Source: Struthidea cinerea (lineage: Eukaryota > Chordata > Aves > Passeriformes > Corcoracidae). Taken from it: a DNA stretch of 64,000 bases. The stretch lies in the NCBI GenBank assembly GCA_013397865.1, contig VZTI01001730.1:370897-434896 (forward strand), written 5' to 3'. A model generated the notes under the pieces. It made no database searches. It worked only from the letters and a program-made list of their open reading frames with translations, and was not told where the DNA came from. The position numbers were made by a program, and so were the translations under genes. This document shows, piece after piece, positions 24,197 to 37,885 of the stretch. Positions within the stretch are counted from its first letter, which is position 1; each line of letters opens with the position of its first letter.

Positions 24197-27100
24197 CCTC
24201 TGAAACATAACCAGCTCTGCGAGATGCCAGACAGCTAGGAGAGCACTCCAGGCTGGAAACAAAAAGATACTATTGTCTTGGGACTGCCACAGCCATTGTT
24301 CCTATACTGATCCCACCACTTCTGTAAGGCTGACAAAACAGTTACAGAGAGCTCTTCCACTCACAGCTGCTTCACAAGGCTGCAAATCAAAGCTGGAGTT
24401 GGAATAAGACAAGTGTGGCAGAAATGAAGCATAATATGCTCAGTTGCTGCTGTAAAGACCAGAATCAGGAGTCCCAAATGGATGTAAGACTCCAGACTAC
24501 ATTTACCCACATTTAATACAGACACAGGTAGCTCATTCTGCAGCTGAAACTGGTTTGCCGTTCACTTAGAAAGATTTCCAGTCCTCTCCCCTGCACAGGA
24601 AGCTGAGAGATACCTGAAGGGCCACCAAACCTTTAGCTCCCAGCCACGGGTATCTAAGACCCCCCTCTGTGAGCACAGGGAACAGTGATGGCTCTCAGAT
24701 GGCACCCGAATGTTTCTGGGGCTCCAAAATAAAACATCCTGCAATTCAAGTTCTGTAGATAATGTATGCTGCTGCTCTACAGACCAATCAGAATGCTGTA
24801 CTGTCTACCTCTGTGTTCTTTGATCCAAGTGCAAACAAGATTATTTTAAGTAAAAATCAGGTTGATGTATATAGTTATACTTCTTAAAAGCGACTTCTAA
24901 TTTTAAAGAAAAAGAGGCTTCTACCCTTCATAACAGCTTCTGCTTCCACCATTGGTGGCACTTTTTTCAAATACCCTTGTGTAGTGGGCTGAACCTGAGT
25001 TGATGGACAAGTACAGACTGTTTAAGACCTCCAGCATCTAACCATTGCTGAGCATTGCATCCTCTGAGATGAGGGTGTTGGATCAAGGGGTGTTGGGGAA
25101 CTGCTGTCCCATCTGTGGAGGAGATTCTTAGCAAGGTCAAGAGAAGCGTGAGGGCAAAGTTTCTCAAAAAAAAATAAAATTCTTCAAATCTTTATCTGCT
25201 CTACCCCCTTTCTTGTTTTCCAGCAGAGTAATGAGTTGACACAACACCAAAAATGAGTGAATGTGAGCAGACAGACCAATCCCCAACTGGGTGATGTCGT
25301 GCAGTTAGGGTGGCTCCCAGTTGTGCTGGATTCCTGCTATATTGATGGATTGTGGAAGGATTTGAGAATTATATCATTATTCAGAGCCTGCAGAAAAACA
25401 AGATGCGAGTCAAACTGCCAGGCATGATAGGAATGTTAGGCAAAGGTGTCTGTAAACTTCTGCTGACCCTTACACCAACTAGGCTGAGAGCTCTCTTATT
25501 AATGCTAATGCTTTTCATATTAGTGCTCACATAAAGAAATCCTGCTGACTGCTGGGGTCAGGGAGTTCACAAGATGCGTTGGCCACATGAGCAATACACT
25601 GATGATTGTTTCTGACATGACCCCACAGCTAACGAAGGGCCATTTGTGGGGGAATTGCTTTTTGCACAGAAAGAGGTCTGTGATGAAGGTATAAAACACA
25701 TCTGGAGCAGGACAGGCTGCTGTTTGTGTGATGCAGTAATGAAAGAGATCTCCACCCCACTGAGACACGGTGTGTCTGTGCCAGTGACACGTGTCCCTGG
25801 GTTTCTTCTTCCCATACCTGTCACTTAATTTTCCCAGGCACAAAACGCTGCTCCCGCTCCGTGTTGCTAAATGACCAACACCCCTCTATTTCTGACCCCT
25901 CCCATCAAGTCCTTCACCGGTAAAACTGGACTTTTTGAAGCCAATACTACAGCTCAGCATTTCTCAGCCTACTAGACATCCTGTATGTCTCTCCTTTGGG
26001 GCCCTGTCAACAGTTTTTCAAAGGACAAAAGGCTCAGGTGCACCCCAGGACAGGGATGGCAGCAGCAGGAAGTACAAAGGGCTCACCAAGTAGTCCCAAC
26101 CTGTTGTATCTCTGTGTAATCCTGTGTTAGGCAACTTTCCACTTCCTGTGGTAGAAATCCATTCCTGTGCTTGCCTGGGTATGAATCTATCACAGAAGAG
26201 CAGTCTGGAGAGGGCTTTAGGAGGTCGCCCAGAAAGGGACATGAACTCTGGCGCTTGTGACAGATGTGTCTCTAACCTATTCCAAAAACACTCTCCGAAG
26301 AGCCCCAAGAAGCCATGCCTGGGAAGCCACCCTTCATGTCACTGTAAAGCAAGATATCCTCTATTACTGGGTCTTTGCAGGATCTCAGGAACATCCTTCA
26401 CGTCATGTAAATTATCCTGTTTTGTGATAGCCTGGAGGCTCTCTTCCCTAACAGATAACACCTTATCTGTTTACAAAAGACCTTCACAGACTTGCATGTT
26501 TAATTTGTTAGTGAATAATGGCTTCATTACCTAATAGGAGGGGCTACATGTATTATGAGGGACTGCAGAACCATGGACAGTTTAATAACTTTCACCCCGA
26601 GGAGAACAAGTTACCATAATAATGTATGAGCACATAGGTATTACACGATTCTGAGGAGGAAGGGATTGCATGCAAACCTACAGAATCAACCAAGTAGAAA
26701 ATCTAGACATCATAAGCAAGGAACAGTCATGCTGAGAAATTTCCCTTCATCACCTCAAAAAGGACCCGCTGGGAGAAAAGAATTCCATATTAGGAAAAAT
26801 GTCAAGATGTCAGACATTCCTTTTCACCCCTCGGAGCAGGGTGAGACTGTGTCTTCCTCAGCAAACCTTTTCTGTTGGATCTCTTGTTCTTTGCACTAAT
26901 CTGGTATCGTATCAAGCAAAGAACAGCAGTAACACAGGCTCAGGTTTTCCACCCCACCAGAGACCTGCAAAACCTTGAGTTCTTCTGTTGAAGCTGTTTT
27001 CCTTTGTGGGCCAGGAGGAACATGCAATAAAAAGCCCTTTTTAAAATTAAAAAGCCTTTTTCCACAGAAGGTTTTAATTTTCATGAGCCATTGCTCTCCA

Positions 27101-27959
27101 GCACAAATGCATTTAGTCAACATTCCCAGCTGCATCTTTAACTTCCCATTCAGGTGGGAAGGAGGGGGAATGAGGCAAGGGTTCACAGCTGCATTACTGC
27201 TGCTGGTAGGATTGCCATGGAAAACAGAACTCCAAAAGGCAGCAGAGGACAAAGAACTTGAGGTCAACCTTCAACCTCAGCACGTTTCCCTGGTGTGGAA
27301 TGGTTCTCATGAGGTCACTTTTTCTTCAAGTGGCTAAACTTCCTCCTGTAAGCACCTGCAGCTCAGCCCACAGCCACCAGCAGGGATGGAATCAGTCAGG
27401 GGGACATGGACCATTCCTCTTCAGGCAAACCAGTTGCAGCTGGCAAAGTGCAAAAGTTTTTAACAAGAGCTGAGCTGCTGCCTCAGTCTCGGGCTGGCAC
27501 ATTAAAAACAGGAGGCCATGTGTCCAAAAGCTTATCTGTTTCATTCAGCTGTATCAACTAGCATAAAGAGACATATCTCTCCTTACAGCTCCCACCATGG
27601 AAATGGGAGTCATTTATCAAGAAGGACTTTTCTTCTGAGCTACCTTGACCTTTTCTGTTTGATGCTGCTTTTTCACTGTGAGTCCCCATTTAGGGGAGAG
27701 TCACACAGTCTAATTTTAAATGCATTATGAACTTACATGCCCTATATTATAATGGCACCACAAATGCAGAGAAATCTTGGTGCCCTCCAGTTAGATGCTA
27801 CTGCCGCATCTTACCTACAGCATGTATTTCTCTTATATGTAGATTTAACTATGCAGTTAAGTGGATTTATAATTATTTGAATGTTGGTGCAACACACACC
27901 AGCATGTACACTTGAAACAAGTTCATAAAACTTAAAATCATCTATATTTTTAAGGAGTG

Positions 27960-28155
27960 CTGATAGCACCATTTGATGTGGTAATTATTGATATCGACTT
28001 CCTGTAGGAAGAGCACTCAAATGACCGGCTAATTTCACACGTAAGACAGCTGGCACATGGTAATGGCATTAAAAGTCACTGAGCTGATCTACATTCAAAG
28101 CCATGCCATAGAGGTGAAAGGCCCTGTAGCCAATTATTACTCCTCCGAGCCAGAC
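27960..28155. other. Candidate conserved non-coding element
   Basis: Contains GGTAATTATTGATATCGAC, CGGCTAATTTCACACG, GGTAATGGCATTAAAAG and CCAATTATTAC with no recognised repeat. Function is inferred only from motif density. Confidence 0.25.
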
Positions 28156-31100
28156 AGTCCCCAAACACAAACAACATATGCAGATCCATCCCTCCTTGTC
28201 TTTAATTAGACCCTGCCTACCCTCTGTAGCAACAGCAGTAGAAGTGAGAAGGGCACATGTTAGGCAGAGGGGAGATAATCACAAAGAGATTCACAAAGAG
28301 ATCACAGAGCAACGTGCTCTGTCTGGCATGTCCTGCTGGCACCTGCATGTTTTACACAGGAACTAAACCCAGCACCAAGAGACAATGGTTGTAGTGTCCA
28401 CACTGCAAAACATACGATTTTCACGGAGCTAATAAATAAATGGCATCCTGTGCAGAACCTCCCAAGTCTCTTCTTTCACTGCAATGATCATGTCACTGAC
28501 AGATTAATGATTGCTGTTTTTTCTGGTAGTTGTGGGTACACAAGGAATGCAGGTTTGCACCCACTGCTTATTAGGAAATAACTTTAAAAACATCACAGGC
28601 ACAATCTGCTACAGCTTGAGTGAATCTGGTGAATATATGCAATTTGCAGTGATTATGAAATTGGGAAAAAGCTAATGAAAAAGGTCCAAAGAAAGGTGCC
28701 AGAGCAACCAAAGTATCTTAGAGACTTTTCAGCCAAACAATCTGACCTGGCTGTTGTTGCAGGTTCTGACATGGAGGACTCCATGCCCATATCTATCCTT
28801 ACTCCCTGCAAGGTTTCACTGGCTCTGATTCCAGCCTTTCTGGTAGAGGTGGTACAAGCCTGCTTCTGGTTCCAGGAATAAACAAAATTTTCTTAGGTTT
28901 CCCTAAGAACCCACTCTGCCACTGAAAGGAGGGAGTCTTACCCTTCTGTCAGGTGAGTCCCTGCCATTCCAGCTGCTCCCTGCTCACCAGCCTCCCTGTT
29001 TGGCAGAACCAGGTTTCTGACACGGAATTGATACAACCTGCTAAAGAATGTGGCCAAGAGATGCTCCGCCTGGACAGCCCACTAACCCAGTGCAGGTGGG
29101 GCAGCACCGTGCACAGGGATTGATCCACTGAGTATCTACTTCCCAATCCCAGAAAGCAGCTCTAGAAAGGAAACAACTCCCTGCAATCAGCAGACAAGAA
29201 GCTCAAGATCAAACCAACGTGCTTGGGTCATACATAGTCATTCTCATAGAAGTCCCTATCCTTCTTTACAGTACACTGACTTCAACACTTACTCAAAAAC
29301 AGATTAAAAATCTCATTTCTGAATTTCAAGGGCAGCAAATTAAAACAACATCAAAGGAAAAGGGACTGAGTATAAACAAACATAGCTGCACCCACAAACT
29401 GCAAATAATCACTTGTTTTTATACACTGCAAGTTGGAATCTACGCACGGTTTTTTCTGTTTTCACTGATCTGCGTGAACCTTAGTATGGATTTTAAAAAT
29501 AAATGGCAGCTTAAGAGTTTCCAAAACAATCCTGTGAATTTCACTGTCAATGAGTCAAGAATGACCAATACTTAAGGAACGAGTAGCAGGAAAAGGCTTC
29601 TGCCTTTTCCCTCAGAAACAAATGGAGGAGATCCCAGAGCAGAGAGAAACTATTGGAGTGCAGGGAGCAGGAAGGGAGGGTCTGACACTGTGCCCTCAGA
29701 GCTGTGGCTCAGACTAATGAATTATCTCTGCTTGGTTAAATCTCTGGCATTGCTAATCAGACAAGAAGCATAAAATGGAAAGTTCATTAGCAAGATCATA
29801 AAAGAGTCAGACTGACAAAGATCACTCGGCTTGGCGATAGGAAGGTCAGTTACAGGCATCGGAAAATCACTTTGTTTAAGGAAAATACGTTTGACCAGAA
29901 GCAACTCAGAGTCCAGAAAAGACCTGCACTGGGATTCTGTGCAATGGTCTGCTTTATTTCTGGAACATAAACAGGGAAACATTTCCTTTGACAGTGGATA
30001 AACTAGACTTTCTTTAATCAGCAGCATGCTGGCCCAGGGTAAGCTGGACAGTATCAGCTTCCCCCAAGACTGATTCATTTACCTCCACCCAGACCCGGAC
30101 AGCCCACAGCTCCTCTGTAGGAAACACTTCCAGCACAAGTCACAAGATGGTCTCAGAAGCAGAATTTGCTAATTGCGTCAAATTACATGTGAAGGGTTTA
30201 CAATATGGATCACTGCCCACTTGGGATTTAAAGGAGATTGCTAAAGTAATTTCGAGATTCCAGGATAATTCAGAAACTCTGTTCCCAGAGGTTACTAAAT
30301 GCTCTTCTTGTTACTACTTCAGCCATGCTGCGCTGGGGGTTGCATTTCTTTTCTTCAGTGGTAGAAGGAAGAGGAGGTGAAATGGTGGTGGTTTTTCTTT
30401 AGAATAATTAGAAGGAAAAGAAAACAGAATGTGTCTATTCCCCATATTTAGCCTGGTTTTCTAAAGAAATATGGAATAATAAGGTTTTATATGGATCCTT
30501 TTCACTTTTGAGATCACTACCTTATTTCAATCACATTTGGGAGACAAAACAATGGCAAAAGGATTCGTACACATCTCATGGACATGAATCAGATTAAAAG
30601 CAGGCAAGAAATTTTTACTGCCCCTCGGGATAATAATACAACCTGAGCTCAGTTAGGAAGACTAAAAAACCAGGAAAAATTCCTCAGCGCCTTTGTAAGC
30701 CTTGACTAACCCCCAGAAGAGACACAGAACAGCAGAAAATTCAGTCACAGCCTTGACACATGCAAAAAACTTCTTCTAGTCCAACACTTCTACCTGGAGA
30801 TGCTCCATCAGCTGGAGAAGCCGACTTCCAGCAAGCATTTTCCTTTCCAAAGAAATAGGCCAGCCAGAGTGGACGGAGGCAATTAAGACAGAGAAAATTA
30901 AGATGTTTGTCATCGTTTCTGTACAAGTCAGCAGTCAAGAAATGTCACTAGTCAAGGTTTTCCTGCCTCGGACCTGAACCTTGCCAGGTGTCTCTCTCCC
31001 TGTAGGACTGAACTGTGACAAGTTCCTTTTTTATCCCCCTTGAAAAACCAGCACCTTCCCTTCCCTACAAGCAATTGTTGCAGTGCACATCAGGAAGGAA

Positions 31101-31834
31101 GCATCAAATAAATGTGAGTGGTTTCTAAGCACCCTGCTCCATGCAGGATTAACTTGCTCAGGATGCATTTGGAGAATGCTCCTTTATGTTTATCGATGTC
31201 AAATCTAAAATGCAGTGGGGAGAAGTATCCTGACCACAAAAGAGCTCGACAGTTTTACAGCTAGGACACATAACACAATAACCATTTAGCCAGATTAAAG
31301 CATACTGAGAGCAGCATCAAATATTGTTTAGAGCACATAAAAACTGCTTTAATATTTAAATGTGTCCCGTGGCTGGGCTCTTTAGATTTGCTAGATTCAC
31401 TGGGGCTGCACAGCTATTAGCTTCTACATTTCATCTTCAATTCCTCTTCACAGTAGGAGAAACATAAAAATGAGGGTCACTGCTTGGTCATTTCATTACC
31501 CCTGGCAGAGAAATGTGTTTTGCACAAATGAGGAAATATTTCAGATGTAGATTGTTGTAATGTTGGTGTGACAAAATAAAACTGGAGTTAAAAAATAATA
31601 ACGATATTATAATGGTTATTTTGTAGAATAACATTAAAATAATATGCAGTGTAGCAGTGGTTCCCCTATCAAAGAGCCTGGTGTATGTCATTGTCATCAT
31701 TTAAAAGGTCCATTAGCAAGAGCCCTGGAAATGTATGGCTCAAGGTCACAACCAAACGAAATGAGACTGAGCAGTAATTCAAAAACATTAAACTGTTTAT
31801 GGTTGGAAATCTAATAAATAAATCCTCAGTACAT

Positions 31835-31853
31835 ACACACACACACACACACA
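31835..31853. repeat. (AC)n microsatellite
   Basis: An uninterrupted AC run of about nine and a half units, preceded by ACAT. Confidence 0.95.
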
Positions 31854-33827
31854 AATCTTTGCAGCAAACTCATCTACAACTCTTCCTTTATTTCTGTGAA
31901 AACAGAAGCTCAGTGAAAGAAATTTATAATCTGCTTAAAGCCAGAAATGGATTAGATAAAATACCACTTGGGGAGATGTGTGACTTGATGCCACAAACAT
32001 GGATTAGGCTGCACAAACTGTTTAGCCATGGGTGCCCTTGTGACCCAAACACAAACTGTGCCTTTTCCCAAGCCCCGTGGCCACAACAGACCAAAAGATG
32101 GACAAGACCCAGGCAGGGAACACAGGCTGAGCAGGCACAGGGCCCTCCACTGCCTCTCTGCCTGGGGACAGCTCCTGTGACCACAGGGAGAGGATCACTT
32201 CAGTCTTGAGGAGGAGATTTAGTGCAGAAGAAACAGGAACACAATGCTTTTTATTAATCACAACCTGAGAGGAGGCAAACAGTCATCTTACTAACCCTTA
32301 GCTCTATTTGCATTATTTAAAGCGTGGCATTTAATCTATATTCTAAATATCTGAATAAAAGAAACTTGATTTTCTGTCGTATTCTTCTCCTCAAAAGAAT
32401 TGGTGTGAGGTCTGTTCCTCTGCTTTACCAGCTATAAATTTAGATGAGGATGTAACATCCAAGAGAATCATTTCTGGCACTGAATGAGAAATTTTGTTGA
32501 AATGGAATGCCCAGCATTGCTTACTGCAAGGCTACTCCTCTACAGCTGTCTGGACAGGCCCTGAGCTCACTCTTAGGTCCTCACACCAGTCATGTCACTA
32601 GTCCTAGAGGGTCGGGGCATATATCTCATGATGATCCTATCAAGAATTCCTGTGTATAAGAATCACTGAAGCTGGGCATATTCAGCACAATCAAAGTCAC
32701 AAAAATGTGGGAAAAGTCATTGAGGTGGTTTTGATGAGAAATACTTTGGTATATTTAGACACATATGCCAAAAGATTCCCTTATGAGCAATAAGGGAATT
32801 AGGACCTAAAGACCCAAGCCCAGATGAGTATTAACAAACACAGGAAATCTTTTCCACTCTTATTGTTTCTGCTTGAAAACCATTCTCCTAAAGCTCCCAG
32901 TTTAGTACCATTCACTTTCATAAGCCTTATAAAAATACCACAAATGGAAACAAGATTCACTCACACAGAATCACAGAATTGTGATGGAAACACACGATGA
33001 AACACAAATGCAATCAATCAGAGAAACTGATTCTTGGGGGAAAAAAATGCAGACAGTGTACTCTGCTGCCATTCCTGTAAAATGAATTCAGCTTCCAGGT
33101 AACTTAAACATCTCGCTGACAGAATGTTTTATTGATGTCACGGTGATCTTGTATTTCATTTCCTAGCTGAGTGTGAGTGCAAGAGAAAAGGCCTTTGCAG
33201 GCAACTGTGCTAACACTTTGCATCTGGCTGTGCTCAACAGCCATTTGAAGGTTGTCAGTGCCTGGAGAAGAGTGGCACACCTCTCTGGAACTTTAATCCA
33301 TGGCAGGAGCTGGGTGCACATCCAAAAAATTATGAGTTACATATGAGGAAAAATATTACTCTGCTAGCAGTTAAGTCACAGCCCTGCAATGAGTAAATTG
33401 CGAAGCAATGCAGCTCTGTCTAATGACTATCAGTTGACCAAAAAGAGCTCAGGGATACGTAACACATGCAAAAATAAAAGCCCACACATCTTGATTTAGG
33501 TACGTTGAAGGCATTTCCTCTGATATGGCTTTGTAGTTTTCCACCAGAACCTTTCATCCAGGCAGCCCCCAGCTCCCATGCACACAGTAGCACAGCTCCT
33601 GCACACAAACCCCCTTTGCCTGGTGGGTCACTCAATCAGGGCTCACATCTTCCCTGCAAACAGGATATGATTCAAAAGTGACATAATGCACATTCATCCC
33701 TATCTCCCAATAATCCCCTTTCACCACTTGTGGAAATGCTTGGTCAATAAAATGTAATGACATTATTGCAGTAAAGTCATTTTCAAGTTAAGTGCCTGGC
33801 TCTCTGTCTCTGGGACCCCACCAACAG

Positions 33828-33930
33828 TCAGGCTCCAATCCAGCAAGTAAACAAAGGCTTCAATTTTGCAAATGATCTCATTTGCTAGGGGTCAATTCAG
33901 ATTCCATTTAAATCAATGTGAGCCTCCTGT
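33828..33930. repeat. Possible relic of the same ancient palindromic repeat class
   Basis: GGCTCCAATCCAGCAAGTAA opens the block, and GGGTCAATTCAGATTCCATT with AAATCAATGTGAG closes it. This resembles the GGCCCAATCCTGCAA edge and ATTGAAATCAATGGGA core of the class. It is degraded and the call is tentative. Confidence 0.3.
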
Positions 33931-34504
33931 CTCTAAAAGTAGTTGGACCAGACTCCACAAATGTAGGACCTCTCCTTTCACTCACACTTCTTAAATCCTT
34001 CCTTTGCAGGATTTGTCAGGTACCTCATGGTGCCAACGCCTCCGTGTGTCACAGAGTCACCAGGCAGTCAGGACGGGCTGCAGCAGCCTCCAAGGCTGGT
34101 CTCTGAGCAGACTGCACCCGGGGGAAGTGGGCTGTCCACCAGCTGGTTGTGCTGGTGGTGCCCAGCTGGGCCAGCCCCAAATCCAGACACCATGAAGACA
34201 CAACCTGACACCTGCAAGGCTGGAGGTGGTGTGCTCCAGAGAGATTCAGCTCCATGATCTGTCCAGTTTCACTCATGTCTAAGTTCCTTCTTCTCCCCCA
34301 CGCACCAGGGGCAGAGATCCATGTCATGGGGCAGAGATGGGATGAGTGACAGACCCCAGCCCCGGCTGAGCCAGGGGCCACAAGGCAGCCCAGCCCATCA
34401 CCCCAACACCAGGCACTGCAGAGCAGGCAGAGCCAGGAGCTGCAGCTGCCACAGCACTGTGGACACGTAAACCTGGGAGCCAGCTCCAGGGCAGAGCAGT
34501 GAGA

Positions 34505-34553
34505 GCACATCTCACTGGGATGGGCACATCTCACTGGGATGGGCACATCTCAG
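34505..34553. repeat. 19-bp tandem repeat, about 2.5 copies
   Basis: The unit GCACATCTCACTGGGATGG starts at 34505 and 34524, and a partial third copy starts at 34543. The two full copies are identical. Confidence 0.9.
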
Positions 34554-37500
34554 CAGGGTAACTTCTCCATGGCTGCCACCATCCCTTTTGGAGCCTGCTG
34601 CGCCTCCAGTTAGGAAAAGTACACCAGCAACTAAATAAAAAGCTTTTAAAGGAAAAGATTTCCAGGCTGCGATCTGACAGGGTTTCCTGGAGCAGAAGAG
34701 AAAAGTGCTACTATTTATGAGATGGTCATCAATGCCACTTTCAAAAGCACCAAGTGTCCTTTTCATTCCTTACAAAAACCTCAGTTGCTCAGGATTGGAA
34801 TTGCTGTTGAATTCTCTCCCTTGTAAAGGAAGAAATAATATTGAAAATGAATAACCAACAGCAGAGCTGGGGAGGGGAAGAAGGACGTCCCCAAGAAATT
34901 AGAGGATCAGCAGGGGAATGAAATCAGGTTGTCCCAAAGTAGGTGGCACTGGGAATGGGAAAGGAGTCCATAGCCTCTCGCATGCACCCACCAAAGCTTT
35001 TACAAGCAACCACCCAGAAACTTTTAACTAACAGCAGCCTGACATGGCCCCAGCCTTTATATTCACCCACCCAAACCCACAACCCCATCCCAAGAAAGCC
35101 ACCTGACAGGAAATAAAGGTAACTGGAGGCTCCCATCCACTCTCTCTGTACCTCTGCAGGTTCCAGCTAAGCAGTTCAGCAGCCACCAACATTCACTGCT
35201 TGACTTGCACTGTGCCACCACAGGCTGCTCGTGGTTACAGGGACAGAGCACAAGCCCCACAGCACCTCAAGAGCAAGCCAGGGACCCGGGCTCTATTTTG
35301 CCAGGCACAGACATTTCGTGGATATTTCAGGTGTTTCTAATATCTCCTGTTCTAGAGGTGTTAGATCATTTCTGTCAACACACACCCCCACTTCCAGGCA
35401 GGGGCAGGGGGGGGAAATAAATTTATTCTTCATTTATTCTTCTCTCATCAATCCTAACTGCCATCATGTCACTCCAACTTGGAAATCTGAGGGGCTCCCA
35501 CGGAGATCAGACAGTCCTTTTCCCATTTTATCAGTCCCACACATCAAGCTGTCCCCTCAGCACCCAGCCCAGGGACCCATCAGACAGGGAGCTCCACGGA
35601 GCCCCCAAAGGAGCTCCCAGAGCAGAGCTTCAGGCTGGAACAGAGACAAATCCTAAAACCCCAGAGCAGAGAGGCAGCGACTTAGTGACAGTTCAGCCCA
35701 TGAATCCAGAATAGCAACTCGTTTGTTGTCTGAAGCTGGAATCCACTTTGTGTGATGACAGATAGCTTAGGAGAAGCAGATCCTGCCTGCCAAGAGAACT
35801 TCAAAAAGGACAAGGGGAAAGCAAAAATCTGGCTAGAAACCAAATGCTTTGCTAAACCTAGATAACACACTGTTTACCAACAGCAAACTAGATTAGGGGG
35901 GGAAAAAAAGGGATTTATGCAAATGTTCTTAATTTAATAATTATGATCAGATATGGCTTTGTTTCTTCAATGTAATTTGTGTAATACAAATAAAATACAA
36001 GGGCTCTCTTCCCCTATAGGAAATGAGAATTACTAAACATTGCACCAAAAAGCAAAGGAATGTGTTTATTGACATGAAAAATGATCCTGCGGATACAAAA
36101 GCTTTTGTATGTTAATTGCTAAATGTCAGTGCAATTTAGAAAGTGGTTGCAGAAGGAAAGAATTCCTTTCCAAAACAGAAGTGGCTTTTCCTCATCCACC
36201 ATCCTGATTCAAGACTGCATCTTGAAAGTATTTATGGCTGTGTTTTGATCGGTGACATTGGGTTAGTACCCAAAAACATCCTCACTTCATATTGATGTGG
36301 TTACTTGCTAGGAGGCATAAAGGAAGTGAAGGATTTCCTCCCAGTTTTATTACTGAATGCTCAAAATGTTTCCTGGGGTAAACAGCACTAAAGCCATCTG
36401 GTTTTTTTACTTTTTTTCTTTTTGGAAACAAAAGGAGAACAACGGTAGCAAGCAGTGAATGGAAAAATACGGGTCTAGAGCAGTGCTGTGGAAAAGATCT
36501 TCCTCTGAAAGAGGGAAGGTGAGCAGCCACAGGTGTCTTTGGCTGATAGATACACTCAGCAGCACCGAGAGTCTCTGAATGAGGCGTCTCTGGTCTTCTG
36601 TCCCGCTCCATGAAGGAGAAGAGAAACACAAACTGTGTGATTCAGCTGCCAGATAGTTAGAGATGCTTCAGTAAATCAAACTTTGGACCGGAAAATGAAG
36701 GAGCTTCTTAACATCTTTAATTACAGCCTGTTGAGTTACTGCTCCAGGGGGGGAAACAAACCAGCAAACCCAAACCTTTGCAGTCCTGATGGAGAAAGAC
36801 AGACAAAGAAAAACTTACCATGCATTCATGAGCATATTTGCAGAAGGAAATGAATACACTCTATCCAAAACCTGTTTGTGAGGCATGCAAACCCTGAGAG
36901 GTGCAGAGCAGCCACCAGCAGAACCAGCAGTTGCACTGAGTCGAAAAACAGGATGTGTTTCACCATGATGAAACAACAGAACTTGCAGAACACCCTGTGG
37001 GGTCCTTCCTCATCCAGCATCTCCCGGAGAACCTCTGGCTGTGAAACCTCAGGACAGTTTAACCAACACAGAGGAAAGGCTGATGTGTCATGGGATATCT
37101 GCCAAGCTTTCCCTTCCATGAGCAAAACCTTTCTCTGTCAAACCAGAGCCAGACACAGTCATGGAGATCTCTCCTTTCCTAAGTCTCTCCTCAAAAAATG
37201 CTATTTCCACAGCTCTGCAAAAGTGCTCCTCACAGCTATGGACAATCCATGGCTTTCCCAGGAGGAAATCATACAGTTTAATGACTTGTCTGGTAAGCTG
37301 GGCTCATTAATAAAAATTTATTTATTCCATTTATAGAGCAAGGGACAAGGAATGCAGGAATGCCAACAGCCCTGCAAGTCTACATGGGAACAAAGTGCCT
37401 CTGGCAGCACCTCTGCAGCTGCAGTCACACAGCCCAGCATTTGTGTTCCCCTGGCACTGCTGGGGGCTGCAGCTGTGTTTCTCCATTAACCATGGTGGGA

Positions 37501-37649
37501 TTCAGGCAAAACAACCACAGACAACCCTTGGATCTCTACTATCTCATAAGAAACTGCAAAACTTAGAGGAAGAGGAAAACTGCCACCAAAAGGATTTAAA
37601 GGCTGGGGAGGAGGAACTGCTTCCAGTGAGAAATTTGGTGGGCAGAATT

Positions 37650-37885
37650 TATTGAGTTTATCAAAGAGAAGACCAAGGGTTACTCGATTACAGGGTATTA
37701 AGTACCTCCATGGAGAGAAAATACCAGTCATAAAGGGTTCTTTAATCTAGCAGGGAAAGGCTTAAGAAGAACCCATGGCTGGAAGCTAAAGCCAGACAAC
37801 TTCAAACAGAAAATACAGCACAGATTTTAAACAGTAAGAGCAAGCTGGCAAAGGATGCAGTGGATTCCTCAGTCCATCCCAAAAA
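37650..37885 (+). mobile_element. Old CR1/L3-like LINE fragment
   Basis: The sequence resembles the 3' part of old CR1/L3-type elements of turtles and crocodilians. It contains TTTATCAAAGAGAAGACC, a TACTCGATTACAGGGTATTA block, AAGTACCTCCATGGAGAGAA, TTTAATCTAGCAGGGAAAGG, CCATGGCTGGAAGCTAAAGC and AGCTGGCAAAGGATGCAGTG in the expected order. The identification is from memory of the family and the copy is well diverged; boundaries are approximate. Confidence 0.7.

Larger units (their letters stand above)
12149..31834. other. Intergenic, no gene recognised
   Basis: Outside the poly-A join at 15.2 kb, the probable LTR at 16.9 kb and the three candidate regulatory blocks, no coding exon, RNA gene or recognisable repeat was found. 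A short (GCT)5 run lies near 13.82 kb and a direct repeat of TCACAAAGAGAT near 28.28 kb. Confidence 0.65.

Noticed and set aside
28663..28740. Possible old CR1-like words (AAGGTCCAAAGAAAGGTGCC)
   Set aside because: Only one short block matches, with no supporting order of further blocks, unlike the copies at 37.65 and 54.26 kb.
32966..32985. ACAGAATCACAGAATTG, resembling CR1 terminal repeats
   Set aside because: The adjoining sequence lacks the GGTTGGAAGGGACC block and every other CR1 feature.
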